A stretch of 8,934 nt of DNA from Thermoguttaceae bacterium (GCA_028695865.1 JAQVID010000091.1:1-8934); one strand, 5' to 3'. Shown: positions 1 to 7,207, counted from the stretch's first letter. Notes: a model not told the origin generated them from the sequence alone. Made by a program: numbers and translations.

Positions 1-2
1 AA

Positions 3-3000
3 AGCTTTGCGGACCCGACCCGACTCGAATTCGCTCAAGGAATCTCCGCGCTGGTTGGGCCAAATGGTTCGGGCAAATCAAATATCGTCGACTCCATCAA
101 ATGGGTCCTCGGTGAACAAAGCGTTAAAAAACTCCGCGCCGGGGAATCAACCGATGTTATTTTCAACGGCTCCTCCACTCGACAACAACTCAACTCGGCC
201 GAAGTCACTCTGACTTTTACCAATCACGATCGCCGCCTGACGGTGGACGCCGACGAAGTTCATTTTACACGTCGCGTATACCGCAGTGGTGAATCGGAAT
301 ATTTGATCAATGGCCGGGCAAGTCGTCTTAAAGATTTCCGCGAAATTTTATGCGGTACCGGACTGGGGCTTCACGCATACAGCATCATTGAGCAAGGACG
401 CGTCGAAGGACTGCTTCAGAGTACATCACAACAGCGCCGCATCGTGTTGGAAGAAGCGGCTGGAACTGCACTCCATCGAATCAAAATGCAAGAAACCGAA
501 CGCCGACTGGAACGCGTTCAGCAGAATATTCTTCGCGTTTCCGATGTCGTTAACGAAATCGAAAATCAGCTTCGTAATACCAAATCGCAAGCCGGGAAAG
601 CACAACTCTTCAGACAATATTCGACCAGACTTCGTGAACTTCGTATTAACGTCGGACTGGTCGGCTGGTATCAGAATCTGCGGGCAGCCTCGGTTCTCAA
701 TACGGGTTTGCAAAAAAAACAGGAACTTTCAGAAGACCTTGAAGCAGAAGTCAAACAGGCCGATAATGAACTTGTCGAGCAAAATCAACAGGTGGAACTG
801 CACGATCAGGAAATACGACGCCTTGGCAAGGAATTGGCGTCGCTGCGCGAAAAAATCGTTGCGGAAGAATCCTCTCGCGACTTTCAGGCGTCTCGGATTG
901 AAACGTTCCGAGGTGAAATTGTCGAACTGGGGTACAAACTGCTCGACCTGAAAAAACGAAGTGGGGGGGGCGAAGACCTCATGCGCCAAACGGACGCGGA
1001 CATCGCCAAAACGACGCAATCGCTTCAGGAAGTTACCACGTCATACAACGACGCCGATACCATCCTCAAGGAATTAACGCAACAGTGCGATTCGCTTCAG
1101 ACACAATTGGGCGAAACGCGAAAAACACTTCAACTTAAAGCACTGGAAGAAAGCACTCGAAAGGGCGAAATTAAAGGACTGGTTTCCCGGCACAAAGCAC
1201 TCGACAAAAGTCGTACTTCACTGCTCAAAGCGATCAAGCGTCTTGAAACCCTCGCGCTCGATTTGGCCCAGGAACACAAACGCCGGATCGAAGACATTCA
1301 ACAACTTCAAAACCGGCGTACTGCTGCTGAACAAAAACGATTGGAAAGTGAAAACGAACTTGCCCGTCTGACCATAAGTCGGGACGATACTCGCGATGAA
1401 TTGGCGGCGCTGCGACTTCAGCAATCGGCGATTACGGAACGACATTCTCTCCTGGCGGAAATGATTCGCCGTAACGAAGGACACAGTCCCGGAGTTCAGG
1501 AAGTGCTCACTAACATGTCCAATCCGCAAAGCCCTTTTCGTTTCGCGCACGGATTGGTCGCCAATCTCTTTCGTGTCAAGCGTCCTGCCGCCAACCTCAT
1601 CGGCTTCGCGCTGGGCAAAAAAGTTGAGTACATTATCGTCTCACCGGAACCTGAACTGTTTCGACATCTCGAAACGCATTCCGAAAAATTCGCCGGCCGC
1701 GTCGGTTTCATTTGGCTCAATGCCGGCGACGAAACTACTCCCTGGACAGGTTCGAATTACGAAAATCGACCCGGCGTTCTGGGTCGCGCCGATCAGTTTG
1801 TCGAAACGGAGCCGCTCTTCGAACCCCTTTTACGACGTTTGCTCGGCCATACCTGGATTGTCGAATCAATGAACGTCGCAAAACGTCTGTATCGCGAAAG
1901 CGATGGCCAAACCGATTTTTTAACACTCAAAGGCGAACATCTGGCTCCTGATGGGACACTTGTCGTCGGACCGCCTGATCGGTATACCGGCCTCATTTCC
2001 CGCCAGAGTGAATACGATGAACTCTCCAGACAACTTCCTCTGATGGAATCCGATATCGCCGACCATGCCGTTGCGCTTGAGCTCTGCGAAAATCGGGTCA
2101 CCGCCGCACGAAAGCAACGTGACGATTCATCTCGCCATTGTCGTGACCTCGACACGCAATTCGATCACCTTCAACTCGATCAGCAAACAGCAAAGAGCAA
2201 AGATACCGACGTTCAGGAAGAACTCGCCGACCGGCGAAACGAATGGACCTCACTGCAAGACGATATACATCAGGTCGAAGTCGATACAGCCCAATGCGAA
2301 CAGGAAAAAACGACCTTGCATAACGAACAAGGTACCCTGCGGGACGAACTGGCTCAAGGACAGCAATCCCTTGACGCACTCAAGACACGTCACAAGGAAC
2401 AACTCGAACAAACCAATCTTTTACGGATCGAACTGGAAAAGGCAAAAGACCGGCTGCAATCCTTGATCGATCGACGAAAACAATATAAGGATACACAGGA
2501 CGAACGAAGTCAGCAGATCGGCGAACATTACGAGCGTACTTTGAACTTAACACGACAGCGCGACGAAGCCGAACTGGCATCGCTGCGCTCGGAGTCCGCC
2601 CTCGCGACTTTTTACGCAAAAAAGGAACGCATCGCTCGCGCTCTGGCCGTTGCGACCCGACGCAGGCAAAAAGTCGTTTCCTCTCGGACTAAAATCCAGG
2701 CCCGCCTCAAAAAAACTCGTCAGGAAGCAGACCGCCTTCGCGAAGAACTTCATTCCAGTCAATTGGAAATCGAACGAATCGAACTGGAGCAGCAGACCAT
2801 AATGACACGCATGAAAGAAGATTATGGAATTGAGCTTTCCGAAAATTACATAATAACTTCCGGTTTTTTATCGGCCCGACGCGAACCTGCGGACACTGGT
2901 TCTTTGCTCGATGAAATTATCGGTGAAACACAAGTCGCGGATACAAATGCAACTGCGAATAGCGATGCCCCAACCGAGACCTCCGACGAATCTCCTCAAG

Positions 3001-3809
3001 CAATTTCCGAAGACGAACCGACATCCGAAGACGGAATGACACCCGATTCCATTCGACAGACGGAAGAAGAGATTCTCGAAGAAAAAATCGCCGCACTGGA
3101 TGATAATAAAAAGGAAATTGAAGAACTCAAAACCAAACTCCAAAAACTAGGAAATGTCAATTTGGAAGCTATTGAAACACTCGAAAGTCTCGAATCAAAA
3201 TACAAAGTGCTCTACAATCAGTATAACGACCTGGTCGCTAGCCGCAATTCCATTCTGAAAATCATGGAAATGATGAAAAACGACAGCCAACGCCTCTTTC
3301 AGGAAACCTTCGAAAGCGTTAAAATATACTTCTGTGAAATATTTCAGCAGTTGTTTGGCGGAGGACATGCCGACCTCGTTCTGGAGACGCCCGAAACGCC
3401 TCTGGAAAGCGGCATTGACATTATCGTTCGTCCCCCCGGAAAAGACCTCAAAAGTGTTATGCTCATGAGCGGGGGAGAGAAAACACTGACCTGTATCGCC
3501 CTGTTACTCGCAATTTTCAAGCACAGAAGTACTCCTGTGTGCATTCTTGACGAAGTCGACGCCGCTCTTGATGAAGGAAACGTCGGACGGTTCGTCAAGG
3601 TAGTCCAAAATCTGCAGGTTGATACACAATTCCTGATTATTACGCATTCCCGCAAAACAATGTCCTGCGGCAAAACGATGTATGGCGTGACCATGCAAGA
3701 CCCGGGCGTGTCTACCCTGGTCGGCGTAAAATTCGAGGATGTCGGCGAAAACGGCGAAATTCTTGCCCGACCTGACAAACATGACAATTCAAATCAGGGA
3801 GCCGCCTGA
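3..3809 (+). CDS. smc: Chromosome segregation protein SMC (5' end outside window)
   Basis: SMC is the ATPase of the condensin-like complex that compacts and separates the chromosome, working on DNA with kleisin ScpA and ScpB. The frame is open from base 3, so this copy (1,268 visible residues) runs off the left edge; it opens with SFADPTRLEF, which in the family follows about a dozen residues. The GTG at 243 is internal. Visible parts, in order: Walker A GPNGSGKSN (57-83); the EEAAG segment near 450-465, here followed by T where I is usual; the first long coiled coil; the hinge at about 1470-1965 (residues 490-655) with HGLVANLFRVKRPAANLIG; the second coiled coil; signature SGGEKTL (from 3468); Walker B CILDEVDAALDE (from 3540); and the final GVTMQDPGVSTLVGV segment. 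An acidic insert at 2880-3060 and a GGG kink at 963-971 are the oddities. It ends with TGA. The identity is certain. Confidence 0.99.
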   Translation, partial: SFADPTRLEFAQGISALVGPNGSGKSNIVDSIKWVLGEQSVKKLRAGESTDVIFNGSSTRQQLNSAEVTLTFTNHDRRLTVDADEVHFTRRVYRSGESEYLINGRASRLKDFREILCGTGLGLHAYSIIEQGRVEGLLQSTSQQRRIVLEEAAGTALHRIKMQETERRLERVQQNILRVSDVVNEIENQLRNTKSQAGKAQLFRQYSTRLRELRINVGLVGWYQNLRAASVLNTGLQKKQELSEDLEAEVKQADNELVEQNQQVELHDQEIRRLGKELASLREKIVAEESSRDFQASRIETFRGEIVELGYKLLDLKKRSGGGEDLMRQTDADIAKTTQSLQEVTTSYNDADTILKELTQQCDSLQTQLGETRKTLQLKALEESTRKGEIKGLVSRHKALDKSRTSLLKAIKRLETLALDLAQEHKRRIEDIQQLQNRRTAAEQKRLESENELARLTISRDDTRDELAALRLQQSAITERHSLLAEMIRRNEGHSPGVQEVLTNMSNPQSPFRFAHGLVANLFRVKRPAANLIGFALGKKVEYIIVSPEPELFRHLETHSEKFAGRVGFIWLNAGDETTPWTGSNYENRPGVLGRADQFVETEPLFEPLLRRLLGHTWIVESMNVAKRLYRESDGQTDFLTLKGEHLAPDGTLVVGPPDRYTGLISRQSEYDELSRQLPLMESDIADHAVALELCENRVTAARKQRDDSSRHCRDLDTQFDHLQLDQQTAKSKDTDVQEELADRRNEWTSLQDDIHQVEVDTAQCEQEKTTLHNEQGTLRDELAQGQQSLDALKTRHKEQLEQTNLLRIELEKAKDRLQSLIDRRKQYKDTQDERSQQIGEHYERTLNLTRQRDEAELASLRSESALATFYAKKERIARALAVATRRRQKVVSSRTKIQARLKKTRQEADRLREELHSSQLEIERIELEQQTIMTRMKEDYGIELSENYIITSGFLSARREPADTGSLLDEIIGETQVADTNATANSDAPTETSDESPQAISEDEPTSEDGMTPDSIRQTEEEILEEKIAALDDNKKEIEELKTKLQKLGNVNLEAIETLESLESKYKVLYNQYNDLVASRNSILKIMEMMKNDSQRLFQETFESVKIYFCEIFQQLFGGGHADLVLETPETPLESGIDIIVRPPGKDLKSVMLMSGGEKTLTCIALLLAIFKHRSTPVCILDEVDAALDEGNVGRFVKVVQNLQVDTQFLIITHSRKTMSCGKTMYGVTMQDPGVSTLVGVKFEDVGENGEILARPDKHDNSNQGAA
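963..970 (+). repeat. G8 homopolymer run inside smc
   Basis: Eight consecutive G bases encode most of a Gly-Gly-Gly turn (codons 963-971) inside the first coiled-coil arm of SMC. The reading frame continues correctly on both sides, so the run is in its functional length here. Such runs are prone to slippage and to sequencing length errors; no effect is visible in this copy. Confidence 0.8.
2880..3060 (+). other. Acidic low-complexity insertion in SMC coiled coil
   Basis: About 60 residues (visible residues 960-1019) rich in Asp, Glu, Ser, Thr, Ala and Pro, for example TSDESPQAISEDEPTSEDG, interrupt the heptad-like pattern of the C-terminal coiled coil. On the N-terminal side is the YGIELSE segment that many SMC proteins carry; on the other side the coil resumes at TEEEILEEKIAALDDNKKEI. 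The composition suggests a disordered, negatively charged loop close to the head end of the arm. It explains part of the extra length of this protein over the usual 1,150-1,200 residues. Function is unknown. Confidence 0.7.
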
Positions 3810-3842
3810 TTTAAAAATAATCGGCTCGTAAAATGTTTTTAA
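3799..3842 (+). terminator. Weak terminator-like hairpin over the smc stop codon
   Basis: GAGCCG (3799-3804) and CGGCTC (3822-3827) are a perfect 6-bp inverted repeat with a 17-nt loop that contains the smc stop codon. A run of five T lies at 3836-3840, eight bases past the stem. A second AT-only inverted repeat, TTAAAAA (3811-3817) with TTTTTAA (3836-3842), overlaps it. The gap between stem and T-run is too long for a textbook intrinsic terminator, so it may only slow or partly stop transcription out of smc, leaving read-through into the chaperone gene possible. Confidence 0.25.
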
Positions 3843-3858
3843 CTTCATACCTAAACAA

Positions 3859-3873
3859 TTGTGATAAACACAA
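3859..3873. promoter_or_regulatory. Operator-like inverted repeat before the chaperone gene
   Basis: TTGTGATAAACACAA is a perfect inverted repeat with 5-bp arms around a 5-nt centre. It ends two bases before the Shine-Dalgarno sequence of the SurA-like gene and covers the alternative GTG codon at 3861. It could be a repressor site or an RNA hairpin that affects ribosome access. It resembles half-sites of CRP-type regulators, but the spacing between the TGTG and CACA halves is not the usual one. This is a pattern observation only; five-base arms arise easily by chance in AT-rich DNA. Confidence 0.25.
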
Positions 3874-3875
3874 AT

Positions 3876-3880
3876 GAGGA
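3876..3880 (+). promoter_or_regulatory. Ribosome binding site that sets the start at 3885
   Basis: GAGGA lies four bases before ATG 3885. The in-frame GTG at 3861 has no comparable upstream sequence, and starting there would place eight extra polar residues before the signal peptide. The ATG is therefore preferred. Confidence 0.65.
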
Positions 3881-3884
3881 ACAA

Positions 3885-5300
3885 ATGACAACAAAACAAT
3901 ACAAGCGACGTTCGCTTATTTTCGCGTCGATGGCATTGCCCGTCCTTATCTCGGGCTTGCTTGGCGCTTCCACTTACGCGCAACAAAACGAAACGGCAAG
4001 TGCCGCCGCTCAAGTCGTTCAAAACGCGGGTCAAAACAATCCAATCAGTCAACCGGCTGCCGCTATTTGGCCCGAAACGGTCGCGCAAGTCAATGGAACC
4101 CGAATTTCGCGCGATACCCTGATCGCGGAAAATGTTCGTTCACACGGGCAGGAAGTCCTGCAACGTATTCTCAATCGTGCCCTGATTCTTGCCGAATGCA
4201 AACGACAAAACATTATTGTCACCCGCGCGGATGTTGATGCTGAAATTGACCGCCTTGCCAAACGATTCAAAATTGACCGGTCGCAATTTCTGACAATCGT
4301 TCAGAAAGACAATAACATGACGCCGCAGCAATACGCCGAAGAAGTAATCTGGCCGAAACTTGCCCTGGACGCACTGGTCGCGGGCAAGATACAAGTCTCA
4401 GAAGAAGAAATTCAACGCAAGTATTTATCCAAATTTGGACCTTCGCTCGGTATGCAAATTATTGTTTGCCCAACAAAAGCCAAAGCTGAAGAAGTAAGAG
4501 CCAAAGTCGTCGCCGCTCCGGATACATTCGGCGATGTCGCCAAAGTCGAATCCAAAGATGTTTTGACCGCCTCAAACAAAGGTCGCATGCAGCCGATTTT
4601 CCAATATTCGCTCCCTGACGTCGAAATAGAAAAACAACTCTTTTCGATGAATATCGGCGATATTTCTCCCGTCATTGGTCCTTATGGCCCGGAAAAGAAT
4701 TTCATTATTTTCAAATGCGAAAATAAATACGACTCCATTGTTCCTCCGGATAAAATTGGACAACTCAAAGAAAAACTGAAAGCGGACGCCGCAAGCGAAA
4801 AACTCAAAGGAGCCGCTCAACTCCTCTTTGAGCAGTTGGGAAAAGAAGCGAAAATCGAAAACATTCTCGCCAAGCCTGAACTCCGTGCCCAGTATCCGAA
4901 TCTGGCCGCTACTGTTAACGGACAGCCGATTTATCTCGCCTCCGTTGTTGAAATGGGCTTGAGACTTTACGGCAAACAGGACCTCGAAACACTCATTTCC
5001 ACAACCCTCATTGAACAAGAACTTAAAAAAGTCGCGGTTACGGTTTCCGATCAGGAAATTGACACCGAAATATGGATTCGTGCCGCCGAAACAACCATGC
5101 CGCTGGCCGATGGCTCACCCAATATCAAAGAATACCTTCGCAGCGAATTGAATAAATACGGCGTGCCCGAAGATTCGTATCGAAAGACGATTGTCTGGCC
5201 GATTGTCGCACTCAAAAAACTTTCCGCCGGCCTGGTTAAAATTACCGATGAAGATTTGCAAAAGAGCTTCGAAGCCAACTTCGGTGCCAGTATACAATGA
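3885..5300 (+). CDS. SurA/PpiC-like periplasmic chaperone, N-terminal part, ends at in-frame TGA
   Basis: This is a secreted foldase of the SurA/parvulin group, which escorts unfolded envelope proteins outside the cytoplasm. Starting at ATG 3885 it has 471 residues. Residues 1-32 are a signal peptide (KRR, a hydrophobic core, then TYA before QQ). A linker of Ala, Gln and Asn follows. From W62 comes a SurA-N type unit (VAQVNGTRISRDTL), then a parvulin domain at about 184-290, a second SurA-N unit from about 340 (LAATVNGQPIYL), and the opening of a second parvulin domain (ANFGASIQ) where TGA at 5298-5300 stops the frame. The same frame continues directly into the rest of that domain (next fragment). 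The usual parvulin histidine on the first strand is not seen in domain one (GMQIIV), so it may be a holdase rather than an active isomerase. As it stands, this copy would make a truncated exported protein. Confidence 0.85.
   Translation: MTTKQYKRRSLIFASMALPVLISGLLGASTYAQQNETASAAAQVVQNAGQNNPISQPAAAIWPETVAQVNGTRISRDTLIAENVRSHGQEVLQRILNRALILAECKRQNIIVTRADVDAEIDRLAKRFKIDRSQFLTIVQKDNNMTPQQYAEEVIWPKLALDALVAGKIQVSEEEIQRKYLSKFGPSLGMQIIVCPTKAKAEEVRAKVVAAPDTFGDVAKVESKDVLTASNKGRMQPIFQYSLPDVEIEKQLFSMNIGDISPVIGPYGPEKNFIIFKCENKYDSIVPPDKIGQLKEKLKADAASEKLKGAAQLLFEQLGKEAKIENILAKPELRAQYPNLAATVNGQPIYLASVVEMGLRLYGKQDLETLISTTLIEQELKKVAVTVSDQEIDTEIWIRAAETTMPLADGSPNIKEYLRSELNKYGVPEDSYRKTIVWPIVALKKLSAGLVKITDEDLQKSFEANFGASIQ
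5298..5300 (+). other. In-frame TGA interrupting the second parvulin domain
   Basis: The codon splits one continuous reading frame of 664 positions (3885-5876). Laying the two parvulin repeats of this protein side by side without gaps, FGPSLGMQIIV in repeat one matches FGASI-Q-stop-LGIV in repeat two, so the TGA occupies the place of a Met, a residue on the first strand rather than at a domain border. One base change from TGA gives Cys, Trp, Arg, Gly, Leu or Ser. TGA works as a stop elsewhere in the window (smc 3807-3809; the permease stop inside the ATGA overlap at 8218-8221), which argues against general reassignment. Confidence 0.9.
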
Positions 5301-5312
5301 TTGGGAATCGTC

Positions 5313-5879
5313 ATGAAAGACGAACGTCGCGCACGCGAAGCCTGGCAAAAAGCACGTACTCTTCCGCAGAAAGAAAAACGTCCCATCGCCGACGTCTTTG
5401 GTGACTTGGCCGCCGAATATTCCGTCGAGCCGGGCAGTAAGCAAATGCGCGGACGTATTCCTCCGATCATTAAGAACGGCGGCTCTCCGCTCCTCGAAAA
5501 AGAAGCGTTTGAACTGAAGCCGGGTGACCTGTCCAGCGTCATTCAAGTTGAACGCGGAATGTTCGTCATTCTTTATTGTCAGGAAATCAATCCGCCCAAA
5601 GAGGTTAAATTCGAGCAGGTTAAAGACACGCTCCGATCCGATTTGCAACGAAAAAAAGAACTCCTTGCCATAAACGAATTTTTCGGAAACGTCATTTCGA
5701 AATCGACCATTGTCAATCATTTGACCAACGAAACATCAACCCCCAAGACAAAAACCATTCCGCAGCAGGGACCGGTTCCCAGTCCCATGCCCAACCAACC
5801 GGGCCAACAGGGCCAGCAGGGCCAACAGGGTCAGCAGGGTCAGCAGGGCGAAAACATTCCGGTTCCCCGGGCAAAATAA
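5313..5879 (+). pseudogene. SurA/PpiC-like chaperone, C-terminal part beyond the in-frame TGA
   Basis: This is the remainder of the chaperone gene in the same frame. It holds most of the second parvulin domain (FGDLAAEYSVEPGSKQMRG, then EAFELKPGDLSSVIQ and FVILYCQEI), a helical closing segment to about 5720, and a Pro/Gln/Gly tail with five GQQ units ending in VPRAK. The open frame begins right after the TGA with TTG 5301. The first ATG is 5313, with only a weak GGGA six bases upstream, giving 188 residues. Made alone, it would lack a signal peptide and the first strand of its parvulin domain, so an independent function is unlikely. The reading frame, codon choice and domain are well preserved for 190 codons, which points to a recent mutation, a sequencing error or read-through rather than old decay. 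Confidence 0.7.
5802..5849 (+). repeat. 9-bp tandem repeat encoding GQQ units
   Basis: Five copies of a 9-bp unit (GGY CAR CAG) plus one extra Gly codon encode Gly-Gln-Gln repeats near the chaperone's C-terminus. Copies differ only at third positions (ggc/ggt, caa/cag). The unit is a multiple of three, so changes in copy number would keep the frame. The tail is probably a flexible, disordered extension. Confidence 0.9.
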
Positions 5880-5936
5880 GACTCAACTCGTGTCTGCCCC
5901 CACGTAACTGATTTCCCTGACGAATCAGACAAATCC

Positions 5937-5974
5937 GGCCCGGTCAGAAAAATATCTGCCCGGGCCTTTTTTTT
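5937..5974 (+). terminator. Intrinsic (Rho-independent) terminator after the chaperone gene
   Basis: GGCCCGG (5937-5943) pairs with CCGGGCC (5960-5966). After one T/C mismatch the stem continues with CAGA (5945-5948) against TCTG (5955-5958), leaving a six-base loop. Eight T follow at 5967-5974. The GC-rich stem and T-run make this a strong terminator for the + strand, 58 bases after the TAA stop, and it shows that the reductase gene downstream needs its own promoter. Confidence 0.93.
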
Positions 5975-6078
5975 GTATTCCTTTTATGTTATATTCATAT
6001 AGAGAATCGGTATTGCGTAATGTTTTGCAAAAATTGCTCCAGACTTGATTCCTCAACTTTTGGGCTTTTTTCAACATG

Positions 6079-6130
6079 CACATTCATTTACACATTCATT
6101 TACACATTCATTTACACATTCATTTACACA
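6079..6130 (+). repeat. 12-bp tandem repeat, four perfect copies
   Basis: The unit CACATTCATTTA occurs four times in a row without a mismatch (6079-6090, 6091-6102, 6103-6114, 6115-6126), followed by a partial CACA to 6130. A further related stretch, TTCATTTAC, appears at 6139-6147. The array lies 58 bases before the start of the aldo/keto reductase, so it is probably in the leader RNA or just around the promoter. It is non-coding in this position. Confidence 0.95.
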
Positions 6131-6139
6131 AACGCGTAT

Positions 6140-6157
6140 TCATTTACTCAAAAATGA
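6140..6157 (+). promoter_or_regulatory. Small hairpin ahead of the reductase ribosome binding site
   Basis: TCATTT (6140-6145) and AAATGA (6152-6157) form a 6-bp AT-rich stem with a six-base loop, 18 bases before the Shine-Dalgarno sequence. The stem is thermally weak and its left arm reuses part of the tandem-repeat unit. It may be chance. Confidence 0.2.
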
Positions 6158-6175
6158 TACCTGAAACCAAAGCAC

Positions 6176-6181
6176 AAGGAG
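6176..6181 (+). promoter_or_regulatory. Ribosome binding site of the aldo/keto reductase
   Basis: AAGGAG lies six bases before ATG 6188, a near-ideal Shine-Dalgarno sequence and spacing. It fixes the start of the reductase gene. Confidence 0.9.
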
Positions 6182-6187
6182 AAAAAC

Positions 6188-7207
6188 ATGCAGTTCAGAA
6201 AAATTGGCAAAACCGATATTGAAGCTTCCGCAATCGCTATGGGATGTTGGGTCATTGGCGGCTGGATGTGGGGCGGAGCCGATGAAAACGAGGCCATTCG
6301 CGCCATTCAGACTTCGCTTGACGAAGGAATAACGATGATCGACACGGCGCCTATTTACGGGCTGGGCCGAAGCGAAACTATCGTCGGTAAAGCAATTAAA
6401 GGTCGTAAACGTGATAATATCGTCATCGCCTCCAAGTGTGCCATTGTCTGGAGCACCGAAATTTGGGAACAGGGAAAGGGTGAACTTCACTCCTATATTG
6501 ACGACCATGGCTTCACTCAAGATTTTCGTCAGTATGCCATGTATCGTTACATGAATCCAAAATCGATGAAAGAAGAAATCGACAAAAGTCTCAAACGATT
6601 GGGAACCGACTATATCGACGTCATGCAAATTCATCACTGCATGGACCGGACAACGCCTATTGCCGATGCCATGGGTGCCTTGGAAGAGCTGCGGACCGCG
6701 GGCAAGATTCGCGCAATCGGAATTTCGAACGCCACGCCGGAACAGTTCCAGGAGTTCTGCAAGGCCGGTTCGCTCGATGTCGATCAGGAACGATATTCGC
6801 TTATCGATCGCACGGTCGAGAAAAATGGTCGGCTGGCCGGTTGCGACAAAAACGAAGTAAGTTTCTTCGCGTATTCACCGCTGGAAAGCGGACTACTGAC
6901 CGGACGCATTGATCCGGATCGGCCTTATGCCGACGGCGACCACCGAAAAGGAAATCCAAATTTCGCTCCCGACTTCGTACGCAAGATCAATAAAAAACTT
7001 GAAGATTTCGCCGATATTGGTCGCAAGTACGATCTCAACACGGCTCAGCTCATGATCGCCTGGATTCTCGCGCGATACCGCAAACTGCACGCCTTGTGCG
7101 GCGCTCGGAACGCCACGCAGGCCGCCAATAACGCCAAAGCCGGGCACGTCGTTCTGGACAGTGATGATGTTAAAGCTATCGATGAAATGTCCGCAATGTT
7201 ACGCTAA
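6188..7207 (+). CDS. Aldo/keto reductase, NADPH-dependent type
   Basis: This is a soluble cytoplasmic oxidoreductase of the aldo/keto reductase family, which reduces aldehydes or ketones with NAD(P)H inside a TIM barrel. The 339-residue protein starts MQFRKIGKTDIEASAIAMG. The catalytic tetrad is visible: D52 and Y57 in DTAPIYGLGRSE, K83 in IASKC, and H149 in QIHH. Later landmarks are GKIRAIGISNAT, FFAYSPLESGLLTG, and near the C-terminus CGARNATQAANNAKAG, the place where this family binds the cofactor phosphate. A loop of about 35 residues, rich in aromatic and charged residues (about residues 86-122), lies between the catalytic lysine and the helix before QIHH; related stress-type AKRs carry a variable loop here. 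It resembles general-stress and sugar-type AKRs, but the substrate cannot be told. It stands alone, with its own ribosome binding site and a terminator upstream, and ends in TAA. Confidence 0.93.
   Translation: MQFRKIGKTDIEASAIAMGCWVIGGWMWGGADENEAIRAIQTSLDEGITMIDTAPIYGLGRSETIVGKAIKGRKRDNIVIASKCAIVWSTEIWEQGKGELHSYIDDHGFTQDFRQYAMYRYMNPKSMKEEIDKSLKRLGTDYIDVMQIHHCMDRTTPIADAMGALEELRTAGKIRAIGISNATPEQFQEFCKAGSLDVDQERYSLIDRTVEKNGRLAGCDKNEVSFFAYSPLESGLLTGRIDPDRPYADGDHRKGNPNFAPDFVRKINKKLEDFADIGRKYDLNTAQLMIAWILARYRKLHALCGARNATQAANNAKAGHVVLDSDDVKAIDEMSAMLR

Larger units (their letters stand above)
5975..6187 (+). other. Gene-free stretch between terminator and reductase gene
   Basis: This stretch holds no credible gene. 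It is AT-rich and must contain the promoter of the reductase gene, because the terminator closes the previous unit. AT-rich stretches around 5990-6003 (TATATTCATATAGA) could serve as a -10 region, but I see no convincing -35 partner. Other items are a short palindrome GCAAAAATTGC (6027-6037), the 12-bp tandem repeats at 6079-6130, a small hairpin TCATTT/AAATGA (6140-6157), and the ribosome binding site. Confidence 0.6.

Noticed and set aside
310..951. 213-codon ORF on the + strand in another frame of smc
   Set aside because: It lies fully inside the certain smc frame, has no ribosome binding site, and its composition is that of a frame-shifted shadow.
243..3809. SMC starting at GTG 243
   Set aside because: The same frame is open to base 3 and encodes the Walker A motif GPNGSGKSN at 57-83, so the true start lies left of the window.
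3861..3884. GTG 3861 as start of the chaperone
   Set aside because: ATG 3885 has GAGGA four bases upstream and begins a standard signal peptide; GTG 3861 sits in an inverted repeat and has no Shine-Dalgarno sequence.
5298..5300. Genome-wide reassignment of TGA to Trp
   Set aside because: TGA ends smc and both transporter genes at family-typical positions, one of them in an ATGA overlap, and tryptophan positions in all recognised proteins use TGG.
5115..5720. 201-codon ORF on the - strand
   Set aside because: It is antisense to the chaperone gene, Phe-rich as expected from reversed AAA/GAA codons, and bridges the in-frame TGA only because it reads the opposite strand.
6079..6130. The 12-bp array as a CRISPR
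   Set aside because: Units are only 12 bp and directly adjoining, with no spacers and no cas genes.
6140..6637. 165-codon ORF on the - strand opposite the reductase
   Set aside because: It is antisense to a clear aldo/keto reductase with a full catalytic tetrad; no start signal and no recognisable product.
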